A stretch of 42,358 nucleotides of DNA from GWF sp031972135 (lineage in GTDB: Bacteria > Patescibacteriota > Microgenomatia > UBA1400 > UBA12108). A program made the position numbers and the translations under genes. Numbering within the stretch: position 1 is the first letter of the stretch; every line of letters begins with the position of its first letter. This document shows positions 32,707 through 40,121 of the stretch, piece by piece. The stretch is taken from contig DALYFH010000005.1 in assembly GCA_031972135.1 (NCBI GenBank), positions 1-42,358 on the forward strand. Direction: 5' to 3'. A model generated the notes under the pieces. That model was not told where the DNA came from and made no database searches. It worked only from the letters and a program-made list of their open reading frames with translations.

Positions 32707-33150
32707 ATGAAGTATGTACGCATTTTGTTATTTTCTCTCGCTCTCTTTTTTCTCGTAGCGGATAATGTCGAAGCTAGAAGTGGATGTTGCTCACATCATG
32801 GAGGAGTTTGTGGGTGTGGCTGCTGTGACGGTACGTCACTTTCTACTACCTGTGCACCATACTACCCTCAGTGTAATGGGCCTATTTCAACTCCGAAACC
32901 TACGCCTAAGCCGACGGTAGTACCTACACGTAAAGCTAGTCCTAAAACTACAAGTACACCAATTCCTACTCCTAAACCTAGTGTCATCCCCTCCCCCGAT
33001 GCTGTAGTAGTCCCAACTAGTACGCCTACCGTACTAGGAACGACTACTTCTGAATCTGAACCAAACAACTGGACGACTGCTATCGTGGCGAGCTTGGTGG
33101 GTGCAGGAGCGTACCGCCTTGTTTCAAATCGCAAACCTAAAGCCAATTAA
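32707..33150 (+). CDS. Cys-rich secreted protein with Pro/Thr linker and C-terminal helix
   Basis: 147 residues from ATG 32707 (TAAAAT 8 bases upstream; a frame from 32680 is open but not favoured). Signal peptide MKYVRILLFSLALFFLVADNVEA, then a compact Cys cluster: RSGCCSHHGGVCGCGCCDG followed by TSLSTTCAPYYPQC. This CCSHHGGV-type module is seen in small exported domains of other bacteria, often joined to nuclease-like proteins; no nuclease is present here. A Pro/Thr/Lys linker (about residues 60-115) leads to a C-terminal hydrophobic helix (TAIVASLVGAGAYRLV) and basic tail, a likely wall or membrane anchor. Its last 14 bases overlap the convergent zinc-ribbon gene. Confidence 0.75.
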   Translation: MKYVRILLFSLALFFLVADNVEARSGCCSHHGGVCGCGCCDGTSLSTTCAPYYPQCNGPISTPKPTPKPTVVPTRKASPKTTSTPIPTPKPSVIPSPDAVVVPTSTPTVLGTTTSESEPNNWTTAIVASLVGAGAYRLVSNRKPKAN

Positions 33151-33730
33151 CCCGTTTGAGATATTGGTATGACCTGCTAATTTCTTCTTGAGCGTGCTCT
33201 AGTCGAAGATAGTTCTTTGTTGGTCTGCCTCTGTAGAACATATATCTACCCCTATACTGTGGCAGACTTTCTCGCTTGTCGATGTCGAGTACTTTCCCGA
33301 TTTGATGCCAAAGCCCTCGCCTATTTTGATTTTGACTGTCATAAGCTAGGTTGTTACAACTCCTACAGATAAATACATCTGCAGTATCTAGATAGAGCGT
33401 GGAGCACTTTTTGTTACACTCGGAACATTCAAACCACCAACGAATACCACCGAAGTGGCATGGAGTTGTAACTAGTGATCTTTTATACTCATAATCTTTT
33501 TTCTCTTGAGTAGTTCTATTCGTCGATATGTATGAAAATTCTATGTAGGGATTTTCTCCTGTGTTGGTAATAATATCGATATTGCCAGTAGGATTCCCAT
33601 TCCGCGACCACTGAACGTTTCCCCTTTTCCTACACTCTTTTGTTAGATACTCATGTTTCATCAGAAACTTAATTTCCAAGCTTTTGCACTCTGATACTAG
33701 TGATCGCCTACTCCAATAATACCGACCCAT
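33137..33730 (-). CDS. Zinc-ribbon protein of mobile-element type
   Basis: 197 residues from ATG 33730, which has GGAG 5 bases upstream; the longer frame begins with TTG at 33823 and has no ribosome site. The core is a zinc ribbon: WWFECSECNKKCSTLYLDT then VFICRSCNNLAYDSQNQN. This two-knuckle pattern with Cys-Arg-x-Cys and a following Tyr-x-Ser-Gln resembles small DNA-binding proteins carried by many mobile elements. C-terminal helix with RLEHAQEEISRSYQYL. Possibly the left end gene of the integrated element. Confidence 0.6.
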   Translation of the reverse strand: MGRYYWSRRSLVSECKSLEIKFLMKHEYLTKECRKRGNVQWSRNGNPTGNIDIITNTGENPYIEFSYISTNRTTQEKKDYEYKRSLVTTPCHFGGIRWWFECSECNKKCSTLYLDTADVFICRSCNNLAYDSQNQNRRGLWHQIGKVLDIDKRESLPQYRGRYMFYRGRPTKNYLRLEHAQEEISRSYQYLKRVNWL

Positions 33731-33822
33731 ACTTCTCCAAACATTGCCGAAATCTATAGAGATTTTGACTAGTTTAGCACACGCATTTACCAGACTAGAC
33801 CAGAAGAGGTAGAATATAGACA

Positions 33823-34872
33823 ATGAATAATGAAAATTTGACTGATCTAAATCAATATTTATTTGTTAAATCATGTGTTTTTCTAATTCAACAGCTATTT
33901 AACAATGGATCTTGCACTATAAAAGTTTTATTTAATACTCAAGAATCAATAGCAAGAAAATTAGATCAACTTGATAATATCAAATCTTATTGCTATGAGA
34001 ATGGCAGTATTTTAGGCGAATTTATTCAGGTACTAGAGAAAAACGGTGTAGTGAATGTTGTTGATGCTGAGTGGTTTTATGTTGAGAATTTTGGTTATTG
34101 TGAGTGTAGCCTTTCTATAACCAATGAGAACTATGAACTGATTGAAAATCTAGCGAAAAAAGTTGCATTAAAATCATTCTCAAATAAGTATGGGGATATA
34201 AAGCAACTTTCAGTTACTGAAAAACTCATAAAAAGTGAGTTTAGAAAGTTTGATAATCAAATATTTAATATAGATCTGTGGCGTGACAATGATAATTGCT
34301 TAGATCCAATTTTTGCATTAACTCGTCTTGGGGATGACGATTATTTAAGATATGAATTAACATCAATACAGCTAGGTCATGGTTCTAACGATCAAGATTT
34401 TCGTGAGTTTACGTGTTTTAACGATGGTTATTCATGTAAATTACGAGTTGTAATTTTTCCTAAATTAATACATAAGTGGGCAATTGAAGATGATTTATTT
34501 TCAGACAGAATTCGATTTGATGTTAAAACTGGCTTTTTGTGGGTTGATAAGCAAAATTATAAAGTTGTTAGACCTCAGACGAATCAAAGCAATATATCGA
34601 AAATGCTGAAAGTACTGGTGACAAATGTTAATTCATATGTTTCTTATCGTGACTTAGCCAAAGAAGTTTACGGTTGGTCGGAAAAAGAACTAATAACAAA
34701 TTACAAAACTAAAACAAAGGATAGTGTACGAATTAAATTGCAAGATATTAGAGAGCAGATCGAGAATGAAATAACTAATCACGAACTTGATCGAATTTTA
34801 TCGATAGAAGCTAATAATGGATTGCGACTCAATTTTTGTCCAGAATATAAAGAACCCCCTGATTTAGCTTAA
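33823..34872 (+). CDS. Protein with C-terminal winged-helix-like domain
   Basis: 349 residues, strongly AT-rich codons. N-terminal two thirds unrecognised (Asn/Asp/Tyr rich). The last ~90 residues look like an OmpR/Trans_reg_C winged helix: SKMLKVLVTNVNSYVSYRDLAKEVYGW then VRIKLQDIREQIEN, where the middle block matches the recognition-helix region. May bind DNA and regulate the element. TAGAAT 7 bases before ATG. Confidence 0.55.
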   Translation: MNNENLTDLNQYLFVKSCVFLIQQLFNNGSCTIKVLFNTQESIARKLDQLDNIKSYCYENGSILGEFIQVLEKNGVVNVVDAEWFYVENFGYCECSLSITNENYELIENLAKKVALKSFSNKYGDIKQLSVTEKLIKSEFRKFDNQIFNIDLWRDNDNCLDPIFALTRLGDDDYLRYELTSIQLGHGSNDQDFREFTCFNDGYSCKLRVVIFPKLIHKWAIEDDLFSDRIRFDVKTGFLWVDKQNYKVVRPQTNQSNISKMLKVLVTNVNSYVSYRDLAKEVYGWSEKELITNYKTKTKDSVRIKLQDIREQIENEITNHELDRILSIEANNGLRLNFCPEYKEPPDLA

Positions 34873-34954
34873 TTACTCCACCGAAATTGATATTGATTTT
34901 ACTCTGGTAGTATAAGAGAAAATTACTCCATTACTAATTAATGGAGGATGTCTC

Positions 34955-35233
34955 ATGGATACCATGAACACAATGAAAGTATCAGATCACGCTTTAGTGG
35001 CTACTCTGATTTATTTAAATATCCCAAGTAGAGGTACGGAGAAACTACCTGAATCAAGAAGAGTAAATTTTCTTTTTGAAGTTAATAACGAACTTGGCGT
35101 TATTATTGAATCTTTTTACAACGGTGAATTGAGAGTAGACCCTAGAAAATTTGCCCCTTGCATGAAAGAGATTAAAACTCGAATTAACCAACAGTACCCC
35201 GAACTACAGAATGGGGGCACATATGGAAATTAA
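34955..35233 (+). CDS. Small hypothetical protein of the element
   Basis: 92 residues. TGGAGG ribosome site 8 bases upstream of ATG, stronger than most in the window. Soluble, acidic, with ESRRVNFLFEVNNELGVIIE and FAPCMKEIKTRINQQYPEL. Family not recognised. Overlaps the start of the next gene. Confidence 0.6.
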   Translation: MDTMNTMKVSDHALVATLIYLNIPSRGTEKLPESRRVNFLFEVNNELGVIIESFYNGELRVDPRKFAPCMKEIKTRINQQYPELQNGGTYGN

Positions 35234-35546
35234 AATTCAATCGCTTGATTCTGCACGTAAAAGTATAGATAGATATTTGGCTCGACATCGCAAGGCTAAG
35301 CTCAAGACAATTTACAAATTTATTCGACCGAGAGCAGACATCACATTGGTGGGTGACTGGCCGCTAATTAGTGAGATTGTTTACCGAGCCTATTTCGTCA
35401 ACTTACTTTACTCTCCTAAGGAGGTAGTAGAGGTGTACAAACTGACAACTGATCCGTACTTACAAAGTAGACGTGTAGATAGTGAGTTGGTCGTATTTTT
35501 AACCAATAGAGACGAGCTAGAACGTGTCCTAGCGGTCTCTAAGTAG
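35223..35546 (+). CDS. Small hypothetical protein of the element
   Basis: 107 residues from ATG 35223, with GGGGG just upstream; a start at 35211 is possible. Overlaps the preceding gene by 11 bases. Basic N-terminal half (KSIDRYLARHRKAKLKTIYKF), then a mixed domain with FLTNRDELERVL at the end. Unrecognised. Confidence 0.58.
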   Translation: MEIKIQSLDSARKSIDRYLARHRKAKLKTIYKFIRPRADITLVGDWPLISEIVYRAYFVNLLYSPKEVVEVYKLTTDPYLQSRRVDSELVVFLTNRDELERVLAVSK

Positions 35547-35559
35547 GGAGTACTGACCA

Positions 35560-35760
35560 ATGAATCGTTGCAATCAATCAAAGTGGGTTACAGAGGCTCT
35601 TATAGCTGAAGTTCGTAAGGTTTTTGAGCCTCGCTATAAAAGACAACTTACTGATAGTGAATCTATAGAGATTGCAATGAATTTGACCACATTTGTTGAA
35701 GTGTATGCGAAATGGAGATGTTATGAAGGATCAAAAAATACCAGTCAAGTCGTCAATTAG
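35560..35760 (+). CDS. Small hypothetical protein of the element
   Basis: 66 residues, AGGGAG about 9 bases upstream. Mixed charged: KWVTEALIAEVRKVFEPRYK then TDSESIEIAMNLTTFVEVYA. The 3' end overlaps the next gene by 38 bases, so the two are coupled. Function unknown. Confidence 0.5.
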   Translation: MNRCNQSKWVTEALIAEVRKVFEPRYKRQLTDSESIEIAMNLTTFVEVYAKWRCYEGSKNTSQVVN

Positions 35761-36295
35761 GCGAAAACTTAACGGATACCGATGTTCCCACCGGAACAAG
35801 TGGACACTATTACATGAGAAAGTGCTTTCTTTGCAAGCTTTAATGCTACTAGAGTTTTATGTTGATATTTTTGACTTTGATAGTAAGCATGAAACATTTG
35901 GTACTTTTACTGTCGATTTTCCAGCATTTTCCAGCATTTTTAACTGTTCCATTAGCACTATTCGCAACTGGAATAGAGAACTAGTGAATGGTGGGTTTGT
36001 AAAGCCTACCGATACTCGAAACATATACAAATTAGTTAATGCCCTACGCTATATCGTTCCTGGCCATTGGAAGGGTCAAGCTAGTTACTATTCTGAGTTT
36101 GAAAAGAATCAACCAGTTGAAGAAATTGTGCAACTGATGAAGCAAAATGTGCAACCAGATACAACAAAAGTCGCACTTACACCTCGACTACGAACTCCTA
36201 TAGCTTTAGCTTCTTATAAGGATGAATTAGGTATTACTGAAGAAGATGGTGAATGGATAGAAAGACAATTTGAGAGGAATGGTAATAATGGGTGA
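35723..36295 (+). CDS. Helix-turn-helix-like protein of the element
   Basis: 190 residues from ATG 35723, which has GGAG close upstream; a frame from 35693 is also open. Contains a likely DNA-binding helix pair in FPAFSSIFNCSISTIRNWNRELVNGGFVK, the form of helix-turn-helix domains in plasmid or phage replication and control proteins. Basic start (RRKLNGYRCSHRNKW). May control replication or recombination of the element; not proven. Confidence 0.55.
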   Translation: MKDQKIPVKSSIRRKLNGYRCSHRNKWTLLHEKVLSLQALMLLEFYVDIFDFDSKHETFGTFTVDFPAFSSIFNCSISTIRNWNRELVNGGFVKPTDTRNIYKLVNALRYIVPGHWKGQASYYSEFEKNQPVEEIVQLMKQNVQPDTTKVALTPRLRTPIALASYKDELGITEEDGEWIERQFERNGNNG

Positions 36296-36313
36296 ATATG
36301 TCATAATAATTAT

Positions 36314-36383
36314 GTGCTCAGCCGATACGAACCGCTTTTTTAGTGGCCATCTTGGACAATCAGAAGCGATTCGGGTTGAGCAC
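36314..36383. repeat. Imperfect inverted repeat upstream of the recombinase gene
   Basis: Left arm 36314-36337 and right arm 36364-36383 are largely complementary, both ending in GTGCTCA/TGAGCAC and sharing AAGCG/CGCTT near the centre, with a 26-base spacer. Candidate operator or recombinase-binding (att) site. Confidence 0.45.
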
Positions 36384-36406
36384 ACCAGGGTGGCCATTAA
36401 AGTGAT

Positions 36407-37897
36407 ATGAAGTACACGATCTACGCTCGAAAAAGTAGTGAAGCCAAAGAAAAGCAGGCAGTATCTATTCCTGATCAAATAGCAGAGTGCCAAGAATGTG
36501 CATCCACCCTCTCTCTAGATTGCTCCCCTACCCCAATGACTGAGAGTAAATCCGCATTCAAACCACATAATAGACCCGTGTTTGATCGTATGGTCGAATT
36601 GATCGAATCAGGAGATATAGAAGCAATCCTGACATGGAAGCCAGATAGATTGTGTCGTAATCCCGAAGAGGGAGGAAAAATACTTCAACTTTTACAAGAT
36701 GGGAAATTAAAGGAAATTAGGACCGCCACAGGAGAAACCTATACCCAAGAATCAGATCACCTTATCTTGCAGATTCATTTTGGGATGGCGAACCAATATT
36801 CTCGAAACTTGAGCCAAAATGTGCGACGAGGATTGAAGCATAAGATCGAACGAGGTCAGTATCCCCGACCACCACTAACTGGCTATGTCGGGTACGGAGA
36901 GCGAGGTCAGAGAAATATCAAACCTGACCCTCTACTAGCCCCACTAGTACGAGAGTCTTATGAGCTCATGAGTACAGGTAACTACTCATTACCTGCTTTG
37001 CTCCAGATAATGGAAGAGAAGGGACTAACCACAAGACTAGGTAAGCACGTAAGCAAAAGTCATTTTCATGAAATCTTAACTAATCCTACATTTTACGGAT
37101 ATATGAAGACTCATGGTGAGATAGTGAAGGGTGATTTTGAGTCAATTGTTGATAAGTCTCTATTTGATAAAGTTCAGGAAGTTTTGAATAGAAAAACAGT
37201 CCCCCGCAAAAATCTATGGATTGACCACCATGAATACAATGGACTCATGAAATGCGGTGAGTGTGATTCGTCGATCACGACGACTGTAAAAAAGAAATAT
37301 TACAAAAATACTAATCGTACGGCCGAGTATGTGTATCACCATTGTTCGCATAGGAAAGGTAAATGCTCGCAAGGTACGATGATTACCTCTGATTTAGATA
37401 AGCTACTAAGTAAAGAGGTTAGTAAGATAGCCATTGATAAAGATGTCTGGCAACTAGGAATCAAACTGCTCAAGAGTAAGCATAGCGAGGAAACTAAGCG
37501 TAATTCTGAACATCTCCACGCATTTCAGATCAAATTTGGAATGCTTCAAGACAAACTAAATAGACTGATCAGCATGAGAGCCGATGGCGAGTTGTCGAAA
37601 GATGAATTTCTGGTCCAGAAGCAACTACTACTTGAAGAACAGGATAAGTGCCAGAGACTAATGCGAGACTCAGAAAAATCGGCTCGAACTTGGTTAGAAC
37701 TAGCAGAAGAGTTCCTCGACACGGCCTACAAAGCTAAAGAGGTAATGGAAGGTAGGGATGTAGCGGCTAAGCGAAACTTAATAATGACCGTTGGTGAGAA
37801 CCTCTTACTAAAGGATAAAAAGCTTGATATATCGTTCAAACAGCCCTATGACATACTACTCAAACCTTCTTACCGAACGGATGTGTTGCGGGACTAG
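36407..37897 (+). CDS. Large serine recombinase (site-specific integrase)
   Basis: 496 residues. N-terminal resolvase domain: YARKSSEAKEKQAVSIPDQ with catalytic Ser10, then ILTWKPDRLCRNPEEGG and the domain joint VRRGLKHKIERGQYP. Next the recombinase domain (GYVGYGERG to VDKSLFDKVQEVLN), a zinc ribbon (CGECDSS ... HHCSHRKGKC) and a coiled-coil tail. Such proteins catalyse directional attP x attB integration. The last four codons lie inside the tRNA-Gln gene on the opposite strand, which suggests integration at its 3' end. No long att repeat is expected for this family. Confidence 0.9.
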   Translation: MKYTIYARKSSEAKEKQAVSIPDQIAECQECASTLSLDCSPTPMTESKSAFKPHNRPVFDRMVELIESGDIEAILTWKPDRLCRNPEEGGKILQLLQDGKLKEIRTATGETYTQESDHLILQIHFGMANQYSRNLSQNVRRGLKHKIERGQYPRPPLTGYVGYGERGQRNIKPDPLLAPLVRESYELMSTGNYSLPALLQIMEEKGLTTRLGKHVSKSHFHEILTNPTFYGYMKTHGEIVKGDFESIVDKSLFDKVQEVLNRKTVPRKNLWIDHHEYNGLMKCGECDSSITTTVKKKYYKNTNRTAEYVYHHCSHRKGKCSQGTMITSDLDKLLSKEVSKIAIDKDVWQLGIKLLKSKHSEETKRNSEHLHAFQIKFGMLQDKLNRLISMRADGELSKDEFLVQKQLLLEEQDKCQRLMRDSEKSARTWLELAEEFLDTAYKAKEVMEGRDVAAKRNLIMTVGENLLLKDKKLDISFKQPYDILLKPSYRTDVLRD

Positions 37898-37956
37898 GGT
37901 TCGAACCTAGATAGCGGGATTCAAAGTCCCGAGTCCTACCATTAGACGATCCCGCA
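37886..37956 (-). tRNA. tRNA-Gln (anticodon TTG)
   Basis: Acceptor TGCGGGA/TCCCGCA, anticodon stem CGGGA/TCCCG with loop CTTTGAA (TTG), T-arm CTAGG TTCGAAC CTAG-type, discriminator A, CCA not encoded. Its 3' end overlaps the recombinase stop by 12 bases, and its 5' end is 2 bases from the stop of the ATP-grasp gene. Confidence 0.93.
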
Positions 37957-37958
37957 AA

Positions 37959-38996
37959 TTAGTGCCAGCCGTTTTTCTCGCCGCGCGCGTCTTCGAGGGT
38001 ATTATAGAACATTCTCTTTAGAGTTTCCTCAAAACTGACTCCGTGCATATCGAGGATCATGCTGTAGGTAGCGTGGGTTTCTTTTGGTGGTCCAAAAAAT
38101 GGATTGGCATTGGGGTCGATAAAGTAGTAGCGGCCGGCAGCGTCGATACGGACATCTATCCGCGCATAATCAGACATTTTTAGGAGCTCAAAGGCTTCTT
38201 TGACATAGATCTTTAGCTGAGGGTCCTCATATTTGTCATAGGTCATACTCAAGTAGTCGTGCCACTTGGTATCAAATGTCACAACGTCATCGCCACTCTG
38301 CCCTACTTTGCGCTGTACCGCGTAGACCTTGGTATTGATCCCTTCTAAGACCGACGCTGTAACTTCGATGCCTGCTATAAACTCGTCTATGAGTACTGGC
38401 TGCTTGTAAGTTGTGACCAAATCTTTAATTTTGGCTCTGAGCTCCCTTTCGTTAGTACATATACTATCTGAGCCGACACCTATACTACTGTGCTCGTAAT
38501 TGAGCTTGGGGAAGAGTGGGTAGCGAAGCTCTGGGTCTATCATGTCACTACTGCTACTTACCAACTGATGGGTAGGCACTGGGAGACCTGCGCTCTGCAT
38601 GAGCTGGTACATCAAGAACTTGTTACAGCCGAGTGCCCAGCCGAGGGTACCGGCGCCAGTATAAGGGATGTGCAAAACTTCGAGTACTCCAGGGATGGAT
38701 GAACCGAGGGTTGCACTACCCCTTACCGAGTCGATCAGATTGAGTGCCATATCGGGGTTGTATTTTTGGAGATGGCTGGCCATCTGGTCATCACCTGGAA
38801 TAGTGGTTACATCTATTCCCATTTTGGCTACGTATTTTGCGACTTCACCTGCATAGATATCTGCCCCCTCCTCACTAAGATACTCTTGTTCGGTCCGAAA
38901 ATACTCACGTTTAACATCGCTATAGAGAATTGCTACTTTTTTTGGGAGAACTAGCGGATCTTTGGTATTACCACCAGGCTCATCGATAGGAGTCAT
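37959..38996 (-). CDS. ATP-grasp ligase paralogue 2, D-Ala-D-Ala ligase-like
   Basis: 345 residues. D-Ala-D-Ala ligase order: VAILYSDVKREYF, PYTGAGTLGWALGCNKFLMYQL, LFPKLNYEHSSIGVGSDS (ATP loop), LIDEFIAGIEVTASVLEG and ARIDVRIDAAGRYYFIDPNANP (Mg ligands). TATACT (complement of 39005-39010) lies 8 bases before ATG. Adjacent to its close paralogue at 39029-40093. Substrate may be a peptide or amino acid other than D-Ala. Confidence 0.85.
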   Translation of the reverse strand: MTPIDEPGGNTKDPLVLPKKVAILYSDVKREYFRTEQEYLSEEGADIYAGEVAKYVAKMGIDVTTIPGDDQMASHLQKYNPDMALNLIDSVRGSATLGSSIPGVLEVLHIPYTGAGTLGWALGCNKFLMYQLMQSAGLPVPTHQLVSSSSDMIDPELRYPLFPKLNYEHSSIGVGSDSICTNERELRAKIKDLVTTYKQPVLIDEFIAGIEVTASVLEGINTKVYAVQRKVGQSGDDVVTFDTKWHDYLSMTYDKYEDPQLKIYVKEAFELLKMSDYARIDVRIDAAGRYYFIDPNANPFFGPPKETHATYSMILDMHGVSFEETLKRMFYNTLEDARGEKNGWH

Positions 38997-39028
38997 AAGG
39001 TTTTAGTATATAAAGTATTAAAACTTAA

Positions 39029-40093
39029 TCAATACCCCCATTCACGCATAGTGTTTTGTAAGAGCCGCTTAAGCAGAGTTTTGAAGGGCACTCCCCTATT
39101 TTTCATTGTCACTGTCATCTCGCAGAGCCACTCTGGTGGTCCAAAGTGACAGTTGGCATTGGCGTCTATTACATAGTATTTTCCGTTTTTATCCATGCGC
39201 ATATCGAGCTTGCCATAGCTCGCCATTTTGGCGACTTCGAATGCTTTTTTGGCTATCGCGTTAACCATGGGATCATTATATTTGGCGTATTTGAGATGTT
39301 CGGGATTAGTCGACTGATCACCCCAGCATAGATCGTAATCGAGGAATTCGTGCCCAGTCTCGTTATTTGGTAAATGGATCTGCCGCTCGATAGTATAGAC
39401 TTTTTTGTTGAGTGCCTGAAAAATAAAACAAGCAAATTCACGACCATCGATAAACTCTGATACTAAGACATCTTGCTCATATTTGTTGATTAAGTACCTT
39501 AACCTCTTTCTTAGCTGCTGTTCGTTCTCTACCACGCTCTCACGCGTGATCTCGACATTACTATGCTCTTCGTTTAATTTGAGAATGAGTGGGAATTTGA
39601 GTGTTGGATCGAGCGTTGTATTAACTGAAGTCATGAGCTGGAATGGTGGGACATCTATGCCATGTGATTGTAAGAGTGTATAGACGAGATGTTTGTTGCA
39701 GCCTATCGCAAAACCAAGGATCGAGGCGCCAGTATAAGGGATCTCTAATAGCTCGAGAGTACTCGGGACTGTAGCACCCAAATAGTCGTATCCTTTGACT
39801 GTAGTTACTAGATTAATGGCCATGTCAGGTTTTTCTTTTTGGAGATTGCGAGCCATGTTGGCGTTACCGGCGATAAAACAACACTCTACGCCTAACTTTT
39901 TGAGATATGGTTCAAAGTTCATTGCTTCGGCTTTAGACCCTTCGACGGTCCAAAACTGTTCGTCGGTATAAAAGTACTCGCGCTTCTCTTCGGTATATAG
40001 AATTGCCACTTTTTTTGGCAAAAGTCCACCATTGCGATTATTTTTGGCAATGAGTGGTCGCGTATGAGGCAAATTAAGTAATGGTGTATTCAC
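39029..40093 (-). CDS. ATP-grasp ligase paralogue 3, D-Ala-D-Ala ligase-like
   Basis: 354 residues from a GTG start at 40093 (no ATG nearby in frame). Same order as paralogue 2: VAILYTEEKREYF, PYTGASILGFAIGCNKHLVYTL, LILKLNEEHSNVEIT, VSEFIDGREFACFIFQ and KLDMRMDKNGKYYVIDANANCH. In the ATP-loop and Mg motif the key acidic residues are kept. Runs in tandem with paralogue 2 and diverges from the possible Ntn hydrolase gene. Confidence 0.84.
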   Translation of the reverse strand: MNTPLLNLPHTRPLIAKNNRNGGLLPKKVAILYTEEKREYFYTDEQFWTVEGSKAEAMNFEPYLKKLGVECCFIAGNANMARNLQKEKPDMAINLVTTVKGYDYLGATVPSTLELLEIPYTGASILGFAIGCNKHLVYTLLQSHGIDVPPFQLMTSVNTTLDPTLKFPLILKLNEEHSNVEITRESVVENEQQLRKRLRYLINKYEQDVLVSEFIDGREFACFIFQALNKKVYTIERQIHLPNNETGHEFLDYDLCWGDQSTNPEHLKYAKYNDPMVNAIAKKAFEVAKMASYGKLDMRMDKNGKYYVIDANANCHFGPPEWLCEMTVTMKNRGVPFKTLLKRLLQNTMREWGY

Positions 40094-40121
40094 ATTATGA
40101 GTTTGGCAATATAATTAAAAT

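Noticed and set aside
32868..33146. Minus-strand open frame rich in Val/Gly opposite the Cys-rich protein gene
   Set aside because: It is the complement of the repetitive Pro/Thr linker codons; the plus-strand frame has a signal peptide and promoter.
33730..33823. N-terminal extension of the zinc-ribbon protein
   Set aside because: Starts with TTG, has no ribosome site, and overlaps the promoter of the divergent gene; ATG 33730 has GGAG upstream.
36407..37897. Programmed or recoded stops (UGA as Gly) in this lineage
   Set aside because: TGA ends many well-defined genes here (nusB/rnc overlap region, pilins), so the code is standard.
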